Positions 19,974-30,281 are shown, counted from the first letter of the stretch. The stretch: DNA of 64,000 nt from Candidatus Arsenophonus triatominarum (GCF_001640365.1 NZ_LWMI01000007.1:62001-126000), one strand, 5' to 3'. Program-made: numbers and translations. Notes: a model not told the origin generated them from the sequence alone.

Positions 19974-20602
19974 GAGGGTGTTCATAATTCTGTGTCAGGG
20001 GATTTTATATTTTGATTATACCTATCTAGGCGCCCTTTAAAATAGATGGACAATTGAGCAATGGTTAACGCCCAGTTACTAATCGGCATAGTCCATTTGT
20101 TGGATACCTGATTGATGCCAATATAGAGTAATTTTAATAAGCTGTTTTCATTAGGAAAAGCCCCTTTGGTTTTAGTTAATGTTCTACTGCCGATGAACCG
20201 CCTCTACTGCATTGGTCGTATAAATGGGTTAGGGTATCGAAAATAAGCACTGAGCAACTCCCATTTACTTCGCCAGGATTCTAGCACTATCGGGTATTTT
20301 TCACCCCATTTCGTTTCCAGTTCATCAAGGGCAAGCTCAGCAGCCGCTTTAGTATCTGCACGATAAACCGGCTTTAAATCAGCCATAAAGGCTTTTTGGT
20401 CTTTACTGGCATATAACGTAAGCTATTGCGAATTTGATGAACTACGCATAGCTGAACTTCTGTCTGCGGGAAAATACTGGCTATCGCTTCTGGAAACCCT
20501 TTTAATCCGTCAACACAAGCGATTAAAATATCTTGTATACCACGGTTATGTAAGTCAGTCAGAACGCTCAGCCAATGATGTGCTCCTTCTGTTTCAGACA
20601 TA
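19974..20602 (-). mobile_element. IS256-family fragment (C-terminal half)
   Basis: Near-identical to the second half of the IS256 copy at 32404-34580, in minus orientation. It begins at the terminal repeat GAGGGTGTTCATAATTCTGT and stops at a MITE at 20603, within codons for Met-Ser-Glu-Thr-Glu-Gly. A deletion near 20225 removes part of the FRYPKAIRKPIY region and other frameshifts are present, so it is inactive. Confidence 0.9.
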
Positions 20603-20801
20603 CACGAGTTTCGCACCAATAAAAAAACGCTCTATTTTTAAGTTTAATTTTTAATTCAGCATAATATATAAATAGACAAAATCTTATAAATTAAAAGCAA
20701 CTTATTGTAATTTAAACAAATTTATACGTTTTAGTAACTTGCAAATTAACCATTGCTTTTAAGCCATTTCTGGAATTTTATATGCCTGTGCGAAACTCGT
20801 G
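20603..20801 (+). repeat. MITE copy between the IS256 fragment and raiA
   Basis: A 199-bp version of the MITE with a short internal TTTAATTT duplication. The left flank is IS256 and the right flank is raiA; no direct target duplication is seen, so the junction is rearranged. Confidence 0.93.
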
Positions 20802-20999
20802 TATGTTTTGCGCTAGCAAATAATTTTCCATTAGATGTATGAATGTTGGCGCCGACAATAAACTCTTGAGGCTCTTTTGATAGCACAATGCGAGGATTAA
20901 TTAAACTCGCCATTTGCTAAGTTTATTCAAACGTTCTTCAATGTGGTGACGTATAGCAGGTGTAATTTCTATGCATTTGCTTGTTATACTAACTATCAT
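20802..20999 (-). pseudogene. raiA: raiA pseudogene (ribosome hibernation factor YfiA), truncated by a MITE
   Basis: Reads [30 protein letters not shown] from an ATG at 20999 with a good GAGG site, then a frameshift near 20910, then [32 protein letters not shown] before the MITE. This matches the first two thirds of E. coli RaiA, which inactivates 70S ribosomes in stationary phase. The position next to bamD matches E. coli. Both the frameshift and the truncation kill it. Confidence 0.92.
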
Positions 21000-21245
21000 A
21001 TCGCTACCTCACTTATCATTGAGTTGTGGATGTTTTCAGAATAGCGATAATTAATAGAAAAAAAGTGATCTTGATTGGTTTTATTTGGTCTCTGGTTAAA
21101 GTAATAGTGAGATTGTGATGCATTATCAAAAAAAGATGCCTGCTACTTGCATAAGATACTGGTTTTTTGCATTATTGCTTGATTGAGCTATTTTTATCGG
21201 TTTAAAAAGTTAGCATCTGGCTAAAACTCTTTTTATTATAAAGTT

Positions 21246-21274
21246 AAAAACAGCAAAATAGCTTTGCTGTTTTT
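21246..21274 (-). terminator. Terminator of bamD
   Basis: An AACAGCAAA / TTTGCTGTT stem flanked by A and T runs, 23 bases past the bamD stop on the minus strand. The A and T runs could let it work in both directions. Between it and raiA (21000-21245) I see only raiA upstream sequence, no gene. Confidence 0.85.
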
Positions 21275-21296
21275 AATCAATAGTTTCTAACAATTT

Positions 21297-22031
21297 CTAG
21301 GCAGGGTTAGCTGCAATTAATTCTGCAACCTTATTTTTTTCCTGTGTTAAACCTAACTTATTATAGGCTATTTCCATGTATTTTAATGCATTGCGTGTTG
21401 ACTGGGTATCAGGATAATTTTTTAGCATCTGTTCAGTGCGATTAATCACAGCAACATAAGCACCACGTTTATTATAATATTTAATAATAGCCAGTTCATA
21501 TTTTGCTAAACGCTCTTTTAGGAAGGCTAAACGTTTGCTAGCATCTGTTGCATACAGACTATTTGGATAAAAACGAACCAATTGGCTAAAGTCTCTAAAG
21601 GCTACAATTGCATGTTGAGGATCGCGATCTGAGTGATCAATACCAAAAAAATCTTGTAGGGCACTATCGTCTAACGCTTGTGCTGTAAGACCGCGCATAT
21701 ACAAAACATAGTCAATATTGGGGTGTGTTGGATTCAGGCGAATAAATCGGTCAATGGTTGCTATCGTTAATGGCAGCTCCGCTGATTTATAGTAGGCATA
21801 AATCATATCCAGCTGAGCCTGTTGGGCATAAGGGCCAAATGGATAACGATTATCAAGGGTTTCCAATAATTTAATTGCCCCTTTATAATTACCGTTTTGT
21901 AGTTTCTCTTGGCTGCTGGTATAGATATCAGTGGGAGAGCTTTCTGGTACAGTATCCTTATTGCTGGAGCATCCGGTAACAAATAAAATCAATGTGGCTG
22001 CTGCCAGCAGATATTTTATACTTCTAATCAC
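21297..22031 (-). CDS. bamD: Outer-membrane assembly lipoprotein BamD
   Basis: Essential lipoprotein of the BAM complex that inserts beta-barrel proteins in the outer membrane. The 244 residues start with a lipoprotein signal ([18 protein letters not shown], lipobox VTGC) and continue with tetratricopeptide repeats ([37 protein letters not shown]). I chose the GTG at 22031 because AGAGG lies nine bases before it and E. coli BamD starts at the same place; the frame is open 25 codons further. Divergent from rluD as in E. coli. Confidence 0.95.
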   Translation of the reverse strand: MIRSIKYLLAAATLILFVTGCSSNKDTVPESSPTDIYTSSQEKLQNGNYKGAIKLLETLDNRYPFGPYAQQAQLDMIYAYYKSAELPLTIATIDRFIRLNPTHPNIDYVLYMRGLTAQALDDSALQDFFGIDHSDRDPQHAIVAFRDFSQLVRFYPNSLYATDASKRLAFLKERLAKYELAIIKYYNKRGAYVAVINRTEQMLKNYPDTQSTRNALKYMEIAYNKLGLTQEKNKVAELIAANPA

Positions 22032-22161
22032 GTGGTTATTTCCTCTGAATGTTTTTGGGGCGATCTCCATAAAGCCCCTGACGGAATATGAGTTACAATA
22101 GCACATATTTTAATTAAAACGGCACTGCCGTCAAAATGTAAACTTTACTGTAGATAATTTT

Positions 22162-23139
22162 ATGGCTCAACAATTACAACTCCAGGCGCAAATTCTAGAA
22201 TCGCAACTTGGCCAACGTTTAGACCAAGCATTAGCTGAATTATTTCCTGATTATTCTCGCTCACGAATAAAAGAGTGGATTTTAGATAATAGAGTGCAGG
22301 TAAATGGCAAAATTATAAATAGGCCGAAAGAAAAAGTATTTGGTAGCGAACAAATTGCCATTGATGTACTTATTGAAGATGATATGCGCTGGCAGCCACA
22401 AAATATTCCATTAAATATTGTTTATGAAGATGACGAAATAATTGTCATTAATAAACCTCGTGATTTAGTGGTTCATCCTGGTGCAGGGAATCCTGATGGA
22501 ACGGTACTAAATGCACTTTTATATCGTTATCCTGAGATTATTAATGTTCCACGAGCGGGGATCGTTCATCGGCTTGATAAAGATACTACAGGGTTAATAG
22601 TTATTGCAAAAACGATACCTGCCCAGACTCATCTGGTTGAAGCTTTACAGCTAAGAGAGATTACGCGTGAATATGAAGCGGTAGTAAATGGTCGTATGAC
22701 TGCTGGTGGAACGGTAGATGAACCTATTGCTCGTCACCCAACTAAGCGAACACATATGGCCATTCACCCGCTGGGCAAACCCGCTATTACCCATTATCGG
22801 GTGATGGAGCATTTTCGCGCTCATACCAGGCTTAGATTGCGGTTAGAATCGGGTAGAACGCATCAAATTCGTGTTCACATGGCGCATATTAATCATCCTT
22901 TAGTTGGCGATCCGGTATATGGTGGCCGTCCACGCCCATTAAAAGGTGTTTCGGAAGAGTTTCGTCAAGTTATGAACAATTTTGATCGTCAGGCACTCCA
23001 TGCCACGATGTTACGTTTATATCACCCTCGTACAGGTATTGAAATGGAGTGGCACGCAGATATTCCTGCAGATATGGTTATACTAATTAATATACTTAAA
23101 GCAGATGCAATGATGCACAAAGATGAGATGGATTGGTAA
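22162..23139 (+). CDS. rluD: 23S rRNA pseudouridine synthase D
   Basis: Makes pseudouridines 1911, 1915 and 1917 in helix 69 of 23S rRNA, needed for normal growth and 50S assembly. The 325 residues comprise an N-terminal S4 domain (LGQRLDQALAELFPDYSRSRIKEWI) and the RluA-type catalytic domain with the catalytic aspartate in IVHRLDKDTTGL. It abuts pgeF with no gap, so the two are probably cotranscribed and coupled. Confidence 0.97.
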   Translation: MAQQLQLQAQILESQLGQRLDQALAELFPDYSRSRIKEWILDNRVQVNGKIINRPKEKVFGSEQIAIDVLIEDDMRWQPQNIPLNIVYEDDEIIVINKPRDLVVHPGAGNPDGTVLNALLYRYPEIINVPRAGIVHRLDKDTTGLIVIAKTIPAQTHLVEALQLREITREYEAVVNGRMTAGGTVDEPIARHPTKRTHMAIHPLGKPAITHYRVMEHFRAHTRLRLRLESGRTHQIRVHMAHINHPLVGDPVYGGRPRPLKGVSEEFRQVMNNFDRQALHATMLRLYHPRTGIEMEWHADIPADMVILINILKADAMMHKDEMDW

Positions 23140-23874
23140 ATGGATAGCTTAATATATCCGGACTGGCCGCAACCTAAAACAGTCATGGCTTGTAGTACAA
23201 CCCGTATTGGTGGCGATAGTTTGCCACCTTATGACAGTTTCAATCTAGGCTTACATGTCGGAGATCAAACGAGATTAGTGGAACAGAATCGCAGTAGCTT
23301 AATGAAAATTGCACAACTACCAACACAGCCTTACTGGCTTAATCAGGTACATGGCATGCATATTATCGATTTGGCTAACGAAAAAAATGGTAATCGGCAA
23401 GCGGATGCTGCATATAGTAGCGAGCGAGGACAGGTATGTGTCGTGATGACAGCAGACTGTTTGCCTGTTTTACTCTGTAACGAACAAGGTACGGAAATTG
23501 CTGCCGTACATGCTGGCTGGTGCGGTTTGTGTGATGGGATCCTGGAAAAGGCAATAAAACAATTTAAATCACAGGGTTCCTCTATTATGGCCTGGTTGGG
23601 ACCGGCAATTAGTGAGGAAAAATTTGAAGTAGGCAGTGAAGTCAGGGATGCTTTTATTGAACATGATGCAGAATTAGTGCAAGGTTTTAAAGCTTATGAT
23701 AATGGTAAATATCTCGCTGATCTCTACTTGCTAGCGCGTTTGAAATTAAATGCAGTGGGTGTCCAAAATATTTATGGTGGAACCTATTGTACGGTTAGTG
23801 AGCCAACGCGTTTTTTTTCCTATCGGCGTGATGGCGTAACAGGACGAATGGCATCATTGATCTGGTTAAAATAA
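23140..23874 (+). CDS. pgeF: Peptidoglycan editing factor / purine nucleoside phosphorylase YfiH
   Basis: Member of the YfiH (DUF152) family with a metal site. E. coli YfiH prevents incorporation of Ser for Ala in peptidoglycan precursors; related proteins cleave purine nucleosides. The 244 residues keep the metal ligands: His in LNQVHGMHI, Cys in TADCLPVLL and His in AAVHAGWCGL (E. coli reads GWRGL). The start is at the base after the rluD stop. It precedes clpB as in E. coli. Confidence 0.94.
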   Translation: MDSLIYPDWPQPKTVMACSTTRIGGDSLPPYDSFNLGLHVGDQTRLVEQNRSSLMKIAQLPTQPYWLNQVHGMHIIDLANEKNGNRQADAAYSSERGQVCVVMTADCLPVLLCNEQGTEIAAVHAGWCGLCDGILEKAIKQFKSQGSSIMAWLGPAISEEKFEVGSEVRDAFIEHDAELVQGFKAYDNGKYLADLYLLARLKLNAVGVQNIYGGTYCTVSEPTRFFSYRRDGVTGRMASLIWLK

Positions 23875-23933
23875 ATCTTTAATCAGATTAATTATTATTT
23901 TTTATATCAATAGCTGATTTTTATCGTAAGTAA

Positions 23934-23963
23934 CTTGAATAATATGAAATAAAACCTCATTTA
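23934..23963 (+). promoter_or_regulatory. Sigma-32 heat-shock promoter of clpB
   Basis: CTTGAA, a 15-bp spacer and CCTCATTTA match the sigma-32 consensus (CTTGAA, 13-17 bp, CCCCATNT) with one mismatch. It lies 39 bases before clpB, so heat-shock control appears retained. Confidence 0.85.
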
Positions 23964-24001
23964 ATCTGCATAAATGATTGCAATTGTATTTTGGAGGTAT
24001 T

Positions 24002-26575
24002 ATGCGTTTGGATCGTCTTACCAACAAATTTCAACAAGCACTAGCTGATGCTCAATCTTTAGCAATTGGACAAGATAATCAATTTATTGAACCAGTACAT
24101 TTACTGGTTGCCTTATTAGATCAAGAAGGCGGTACATTACGTCCTTTATTGACATCGATAGGGGTTAATATCAGTCAGCTTAGTAACAAATTAAACGATA
24201 TTCTCAATACTTTACCGCAAGTGCATGGCACTGCTGGTGATATCCAGCCATCAAACGATCTTATTCGGCACTTAAATTTGTGTGATAAGTTGGCGCAACA
24301 GCTAGGTGATACGTTTATATCCTCAGAGCTATTTCTTCTGGCAATTTTTGATGCCAAAACCTCCCTGGCAGATACGCTTAAAACGATGGGAGCGAATAAA
24401 GTAAATATAGAAAAGGCGATAGAACAAATGCGTGGTGGTGATAATGTTAATGACCAAGGTGCTGAAGAGCAGCGTCAAGCACTTAAAAAATACACAATTG
24501 ATTTAACTGAAAGAGCTGAACAAGGCAAACTCGATCCTGTTATTGGACGTGATGAGGAGATCCGCCGAACGATACAAGTTCTCCAGCGCCGAACAAAAAA
24601 CAATCCGGTTTTAATTGGTGAACCAGGAGTAGGTAAAACCGCGATTGTTGAAGGTCTCGCTCAAAGAATTGTTAATGGTGAAGTACCCGAAGGGCTGAAA
24701 AATAAACGCGTTCTCTCTTTAGATATGGGTGCTTTGCTGGCTGGCGCAAAATATCGGGGCGAATTTGAAGAGCGCTTAAAGGCTGTCTTAAATGATCTGT
24801 CCAAACAAGAAGGAAGTGTGATTCTGTTTATCGATGAATTACATACTATGGTTGGTGCAGGTAAAGCTGAAGGAGCAATGGATGCTGGTAATATGTTAAA
24901 ACCAGCACTAGCGCGAGGAGAATTGCATTGTGTTGGTGCGACTACACTTGATGAATATCGACAGTATATTGAAAAGGATGCGGCATTAGAGCGTCGTTTC
25001 CAGAAAGTTTATGTTGCTGAACCTACCGTTGAGGATACCATTGCAATATTAAGGGGACTGAAAGAACGTTATGAGCTGCATCATCATGTACAAATAACTG
25101 ACCCTGCCATTGTTGCTGCTGCCAGTTTATCAAATCGTTATATTTCTGATCGTATGCTACCTGATAAAGCAATAGATTTAATTGATGAGGCTGGCGCTAG
25201 CTTACGGATGCAGATGGATTCTAAACCGGAAGCGCTTGATCGTTTAGAACGTCGAGTTATTCAATTAAAACTTGAACAACAAGCTCTAAAAAAGGAATCT
25301 GATGACGCCAGTAAAAAGCGGCTTAAAATGTTAGAGGAAGAACTAACGGAAAAAGAACGGGAATATTCAGAGCTAGAAGAAGAGTGGAAAGCGGAAAAAG
25401 CAGAGCTTACTGGTACACAGCATATAAAAGCGGAATTGGAAAACGCACGTATAAGTATGGAGCAGGCTCGGCGTAGTGGTGATTTAGCTAAAATGTCAGA
25501 ATTGCAATATGGTAAAATTCCTGAATTAGAAAAACAACTTGAAGCTGCCACTAAAACGGAAAGTCACACCATGAAGTTATTGCGCAATAAAGTAACTGAT
25601 GCAGAGATTGCAGAAATATTAGCGCGCTGGACAGGCATTCCCGTTTCAAGAATGTTAGAAAGTGAACGTGAAAAGTTACTCCATATGGAACAGGATCTGC
25701 ATAAGCGTGTCATTGGTCAGAATGAAGCTGTTGATGTGGTATCTAATGCTATTAGGCGTAGCCGTGCTGGTTTATCAGATCCAAATCGGCCTATTGGCTC
25801 ATTCTTATTTTTAGGTCCTACGGGTGTTGGTAAAACCGAGCTATGTAAGGCACTGGCAAATTTTTTATTTGATAGTGACGATGCAATGGTACGTATTGAT
25901 ATGTCCGAGTTTATGGAAAAACATACAGTCTCCAGGCTAGTTGGTGCACCTCCAGGTTATGTAGGATATGAAGAAGGCGGTTATTTAACCGAAGCAATCC
26001 GACGCCGCCCTTATTCTGTTATTTTGCTTGATGAAATCGAAAAAGCGCATCCCGATGTTTTCAATATTTTATTACAAGTTCTGGATGATGGACGTTTAAC
26101 CGATGGGCAAGGAAGAACGGTCGATTTTCGTAATACGGTTGTCACTATGACATCAAACTTAGGTTCGGATTTAATCCAAGAGCGTTTTGGTAGTTTGGGT
26201 TATGACGAAATGAAAGAGCTCGTCATGGAAGTTGTCAGCCGTAGTTTCCGACCCGAATTTATTAACCGTATTGATGAAGTAGTAGTATTCCATCCACTCG
26301 ATAAAGAGCAAATTACAGAAATTGCGCAGATCCAACTATCGCGTTTATATAAGCGAATGGAAGAGCGAGGCTATAAAGTAAAAATCACGCCAGTGGCGTT
26401 AGAAAAATTAGGCGAAGCGGGATTTGATCCGGTATTTGGCGCACGCCCTTTGAAACGAGCGATCCAACAAGAGATAGAAAATCCATTGGCTGAACAGATG
26501 CTATCAGGCAAATTAGTGCCAGGCAAACAAGTAACTTTAGATATTAAAAAAGGTGTTATTATTGCTAAGCAATAA
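24002..26575 (+). CDS. clpB: Chaperone ClpB (disaggregase)
   Basis: Hexameric AAA+ machine that rescues aggregated proteins with DnaK. The 857 residues equal E. coli. It has an N domain ([17 protein letters not shown]), NBD1 with [17 protein letters not shown] and VILFIDELH, a coiled-coil middle domain (about 405-530), and NBD2 with [15 protein letters not shown] and [16 protein letters not shown] chose the ATG at 24002 with a strong GGAGG site, rejecting an upstream TTG at 23978. The rRNA leader lies downstream, as rrnG does in E. coli. Confidence 0.98.
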   Translation: MRLDRLTNKFQQALADAQSLAIGQDNQFIEPVHLLVALLDQEGGTLRPLLTSIGVNISQLSNKLNDILNTLPQVHGTAGDIQPSNDLIRHLNLCDKLAQQLGDTFISSELFLLAIFDAKTSLADTLKTMGANKVNIEKAIEQMRGGDNVNDQGAEEQRQALKKYTIDLTERAEQGKLDPVIGRDEEIRRTIQVLQRRTKNNPVLIGEPGVGKTAIVEGLAQRIVNGEVPEGLKNKRVLSLDMGALLAGAKYRGEFEERLKAVLNDLSKQEGSVILFIDELHTMVGAGKAEGAMDAGNMLKPALARGELHCVGATTLDEYRQYIEKDAALERRFQKVYVAEPTVEDTIAILRGLKERYELHHHVQITDPAIVAAASLSNRYISDRMLPDKAIDLIDEAGASLRMQMDSKPEALDRLERRVIQLKLEQQALKKESDDASKKRLKMLEEELTEKEREYSELEEEWKAEKAELTGTQHIKAELENARISMEQARRSGDLAKMSELQYGKIPELEKQLEAATKTESHTMKLLRNKVTDAEIAEILARWTGIPVSRMLESEREKLLHMEQDLHKRVIGQNEAVDVVSNAIRRSRAGLSDPNRPIGSFLFLGPTGVGKTELCKALANFLFDSDDAMVRIDMSEFMEKHTVSRLVGAPPGYVGYEEGGYLTEAIRRRPYSVILLDEIEKAHPDVFNILLQVLDDGRLTDGQGRTVDFRNTVVTMTSNLGSDLIQERFGSLGYDEMKELVMEVVSRSFRPEFINRIDEVVVFHPLDKEQITEIAQIQLSRLYKRMEERGYKVKITPVALEKLGEAGFDPVFGARPLKRAIQQEIENPLAEQMLSGKLVPGKQVTLDIKKGVIIAKQ

Positions 26576-26599
26576 ATAAAATTAAATTGTTAATCTTAT

Positions 26600-26626
26600 T
26601 TGAAGAGGTAATATGTGCCTCTTCAA
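26600..26626 (+). terminator. Hairpin after clpB
   Basis: A GAAGAGG / CCTCTTC stem with a 9-base loop about 25 bases past clpB. The T run is poor, so termination is only probable. Confidence 0.5.
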
Positions 26627-26747
26627 TAGTATTATAAGAACTCAGTCGCCTTGATTAAAGATCATTATTAGCAACTAGCGATAGATACTATCAATTCAAA
26701 GTTAGAGCAATAAATGAGCACTTAAACAGAAAAAATGTAAATAATAG

Positions 26748-26985
26748 TTGTAGTTTCAGAAACTCCCCTATAATGCTGACCCGTTATCGCGACTTATTCA
26801 TCAATAAGTGAATAAAAGAATAAACGCGAATTAAGGTGAAAAGCGTAATATACGCCACCTCGCGGTCTAGGTCGCACACTCTTTAACAATTAATCAGACA
26901 ATCTGTGTGGGCACTCGCAAGACATCATCAAAAAATATTTGATTTTAAAGTCTTGAAGAGTAACAAAACAGTTAATTTATATATG
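26748..26985 (+). promoter_or_regulatory. rRNA operon promoter and 16S leader without its rRNA genes
   Basis: A P1-type promoter (TTGTAG, 15 bp, TATAAT at 26769-26774) with a GC-containing discriminator is followed by the antitermination box A CTCTTTAACAA (26879-26889) and the stretch ATCAGACAATCTGTGTGGGC found in enterobacterial rrn leaders, then TCTTGAAGAGT. The position after clpB is that of rrnG in E. coli. The leader stops at 26985, where an IS terminus begins, before the mature 16S start. No rRNA sequence follows. Confidence 0.92.
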
Positions 26986-27603
26986 CACGAGTTTCGCACA
27001 AAACTAATTTGGGTACGCTAATAAAACACGGATGTGCTCAGTAATAGCATTTTTGATTACGTCCCAATTTTGTTGATAAAGGGTTATTTTTTCAGATATA
27101 CGTTTATGTTGTTCAAACCACGCAGAAATAGCGAGAAAAATATGATTTCTTTGCGCTCGGCTCGTGCGAGCCTGACAGCGTTCAATACCACAATTTTGTT
27201 TAACTTCTCGATGATAAACTTCAACAGACCAACGGGCATCCATGATAGATTTGACGTATTGACGGGTGGGATTGTCTTTGTTTGTTACTATGTAATCAAT
27301 ACGGTCGTTTTTGGCTATAAATTTGAAAACTGTCACCCAACCATAACCTCGTAAGTGTATTAAGGTTCCTTCTTCTAAGATGTCTAACTTGTTCAGTTGT
27401 TTGTTATGGTTAATAATCCGATTTTTTCTCAGCGTAGTTACCCAGACCCAACCATGAGAGCGAATTGATTTCAGATTATCCAGGCTAGAATACCAGGCAT
27501 CCATCACTACCGCTTCTGGTATAATCCCTCTTTTTTTAGCAAGAGCGAGCATTTCGGAAAAGTGCGTGTTTTTTGTTTTTCCATCAGAATCTTTATCATA
27601 AAT
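26986..27603 (-). mobile_element. IS701/IS4-like element, copy 2 (C-terminal part only)
   Basis: Starts at 26986 with CACGAGTTTCGCAC and encodes the C-terminal part of the same DDE transposase as at 14262 (open at 27004-27552, with RWSVEVYHREVKQ). At 27604 it is cut by the IS982 terminal repeat; no remaining part of it reappears beyond the IS982 right end, so the rest was deleted. The left terminus lies in the rRNA leader. Confidence 0.88.
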
Positions 27604-28162
27604 AACCTGAGTTCGGGATAAGAAATAAAGTGAAAGTCTTGCTATTCAAATAGTTGAATGCGCATATTTCGTTAAAATACTCTAACAATCTGGTTAAAGA
27701 GTAGAGCATTGTTAAACAATGATGGAAAATCTTACTGAACTTTATTGCCTGATGGATGATTTTTGTAAAGACTTCGAGCCAAAAATGCATGAAATTTTGC
27801 TGAATAACGGTAGTAAGCGTCGTAGACGGTCTACTCAGCTTTTATTGGCTGAAGTGATGACACTGGTTGTTTTGTTTCATCAACTCCGATTCAGCCAATT
27901 CAAGGTATTTTATTTCTATCATGTCCGTTTATATCTCAGGAAGGAATTTCCTAACTTGCCATCATATTCACGCTGTGTAGAGTTACTTCCGCGCAGTGCC
28001 TTAGCTTTAACGGCACTGTTTGAGTCAATTAAGGGAAAGTGCACGGGTCTGTCGGTTGCCGATTCTACTCCGATAGCTGTGTGTGATAACTTACGGATCC
28101 GCCGGCATAAAGTCTTCGATGGGATAGCTGAACGAGGAAAAACCTCAACAGGTTGGTTCTTT

Positions 28163-29200
28163 AAAATAGTTGCTGAATAGAGACTTGCATTTTTTGTCAC
28201 GCTATAGACAATAAAAAGAGGTTTAACTTAGAAAATAACGGTTTGAAATGATCAACAAAGAGCGGTTGTTACGAGATAATCGTTTATGTAAAGCAATCAT
28301 TGGATTATCAGTCGAAGAATTGAAAAATTTAGCCGCTGAATTTTCAGCTTGTTATTTGATTTATCGGAAAAAGAATCGAAAAGATCACGAGCGGCAGATG
28401 GGTGCAGGGCAGAAAGGATTTATCCCAACCCCATTAGATAAACTGCTTTTTATTTTATTGTATTTAAAATGTTATCCGACCTATGATTTGCAAGGACTTC
28501 TTTTTGGTTTAGATAGAACACGGGTATGTCGCTGGGTAAAAATATTATTGCCGGTTTTAGAGATGACCTTGGGGCGAGAATGTGTTTTGCCCGCTCGTCA
28601 AATTCGCTCTGCTGAGGAATTTTTTCGCGCCTTTCCTGGAGTTAAAGACGTCTTTATTGATGGGACAGAGCGACCTGTCCAAAAGCCTAAGAATCTGCGT
28701 CGGCGAAAAAAAATGTATTCGGGAAAGAAAAGACAGACCACTCGAAAAGGGCTTATTATGACTGACGAAACGAGGAAAATTGGATTTATCCCCATGATCA
28801 AAAATGGGCGCCGTCACGATAAACGCTTACTCGATAAAGTCGATATAATTCGCCATATTCCCCCTGAGGTAACCATCTGGGCCGATACCGGTTTTCAAGG
28901 TATAGATAAACAGCATCCTAATACACAAATCCCAAAAAAAGGAACTCGAAAAAGACCTTTATCGCCTGAACAAAAACAAGAAAATAAAATAATCTCGGGC
29001 ATCCGTATTACGGTTAAACACGCCATCGCGGGTATCAAGCGCCTCGGTTGTATGACCCAAATTTTACGGAATCGTAGACCCTTTATTGATGATACCTTTT
29101 TACTCCTTAGTGCCGGTCTTTGGAATTTCCATCTCAGAACAGCCTAAAATTTACTTCCAATCACCGAAATACCCTTATTTCACTATTAAGCAACACGCTT
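28163..29200 (+). mobile_element. IS5-family element, copy 2
   Basis: A 1038-bp element nearly identical to the copy at 17356, flanked by TTT on both sides (28160-28162, 29201-29203), inserted in the IS982 remnant. Confidence 0.93.
28248..29147 (+). CDS. IS5-family transposase with a changed catalytic residue
   Basis: Full-length 299-residue frame, differing from the copy at 17441 at only a few bases. The motif ITVEHAIAG reads ITVKHAIAG, replacing the presumed catalytic glutamate of the DDE triad with lysine, so this protein is probably inactive although the frame is open. The element could still be moved by copy 1. Confidence 0.9.
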   Translation: MINKERLLRDNRLCKAIIGLSVEELKNLAAEFSACYLIYRKKNRKDHERQMGAGQKGFIPTPLDKLLFILLYLKCYPTYDLQGLLFGLDRTRVCRWVKILLPVLEMTLGRECVLPARQIRSAEEFFRAFPGVKDVFIDGTERPVQKPKNLRRRKKMYSGKKRQTTRKGLIMTDETRKIGFIPMIKNGRRHDKRLLDKVDIIRHIPPEVTIWADTGFQGIDKQHPNTQIPKKGTRKRPLSPEQKQENKIISGIRITVKHAIAGIKRLGCMTQILRNRRPFIDDTFLLLSAGLWNFHLRTA

Positions 29201-29274
29201 TTTGTCAGATAGCGCATACGCGGCACCGCTCTCCTGCTAACTTTGTAGTGAATTTATTAGCTGGGCTGGTTGCA

Positions 29275-30159
29275 TATAGCTAGGCGACTTAATTTTGATT
29301 ACAAGGTGTGTTATGAGTTATACAATTGATTTTCGACGTAAAGTAATATCTGTAAGGAAAGCCGAAGGTTTAACAATTCGAGAAACTGCGAAACAATTCC
29401 GTATTGGAAAAGCGTCTTTAGTACGTTGGCTTAAACGACCAGAGCCAAAAAATTCAACGCCACGTAAGAGGAAGCTCGATAAAAATGCTTTAGCAAAAGA
29501 TGTGGAACAGTATCCAGATGCTTACCAAAAGGAACGGGCAGAGCGATTCGGTGTTTGTAAAAAGACTATTTGGCAATCCCTTAAAAAGCTGGGATTAACC
29601 TATAAAAAAAACTCTATTCCATCCAAAAACCAACGAAAGCGACAGGCTGGCACATCAGCAAAAAAGACAACAGTATGAAAAAAAAGATAAATCTGTTGTT
29701 TTTATTGATGAAAGTGGTTTTTCACATGACACTCCACGAACTCACGGCTATTCCCCAAAAGGTCACCGTTGTTTTGGCCTGAAAAACTGGGGTGCTAAGG
29801 GAAGAACAAATGTTATTGGCGCTTTATTGGGAACAACCCTTTTTGCTATCGGATTATTTGATTGCAATATTAATCGTGATGTTTTTTATGTTTGGATCAC
29901 AAAAATATTGCTCCCAGAACTTCCTGAAAATTCTGTTATTTTTATGGACAACGCTAGCTTTCACAAAGGTAAGAATATTGAACAGGCAATTATAAACGCA
30001 GGACACCAGATAGAATATTTGCCTGTGTATTCACCAGATTTAAATCCTATAGAACATAAATGGTCTCAAGCTAAACGTAAAAAGATGGAAACAGGATGCA
30101 CTATCGATGACCTGTTTTTAATACATATGCTGTAATCAAAATTAAGTCGCCTAGCTATA
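29275..30159 (+). mobile_element. IS630-family element, copy 4
   Basis: An 885-bp copy inserted at TA in the IS982 transposase (joining the flanks gives Ala-Tyr-Cys-Leu). Eight A at both tracts. It shares the AATCGTGAT spelling with copies 5 and 6, so those three descend from one recent parent. Confidence 0.95.
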
Positions 30160-30257
30160 TTGTTTAATTCCATCTAAACCAAAGATACCGGTGGCAGGAA
30201 CATCTCTTCAAGCATAATTGATGATGCTTATCCCGAATTCAGGTTAATTATGTTAAG

Positions 30258-30281
30258 AAAGCCACTCAAGGGTGGCTTTTT
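30258..30281 (+). terminator. Terminator before murB, probably that of the lost rRNA operon
   Basis: An AAAGCCAC / GTGGCTTT-type stem with a TCAAGG loop and five T. It lies just past the IS982 end. In E. coli murB follows rrnB directly, so this hairpin is where an rrn terminator would be; the assignment is inferred from position. Confidence 0.8.

Larger units (their letters stand above)
27719..30217 (+). pseudogene. IS982-family transposase, disrupted
   Basis: The N-terminal part (27719 to about 28160) begins MMENLTELYCLMDDFC and holds the first DDE-type aspartate in LSVADSTPIAV. The C-terminal part resumes at 29204 as QIAHTRHRSPANFVVNLLAGLVAY and, beyond the IS630 copy, CLIPSKPKIP to a stop at 30217. 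About a third of the protein between GWFF and QIAHTRH is missing, and IS5 sits at the deletion point with a TTT duplication. Confidence 0.88.
27604..30245 (+). mobile_element. IS982-family element with internal deletion, hosting IS5 and IS630
   Basis: Bounded by AACCTGAGTTCGGGATAAG on the left and its inverted copy (one change) on the right. Inside are a broken transposase, a full IS5 (28163-29200) and a full IS630 (29275-30159). No clear target duplication flanks it: the left flank is IS701/IS4-like and the right flank is sequence before murB, consistent with recombination or an adjacent deletion. Confidence 0.88.

Noticed and set aside
26830..26855. A second rRNA promoter (P2) within the leader
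   Set aside because: A TAATAT hexamer is present but no -35 box at proper spacing is convincing.
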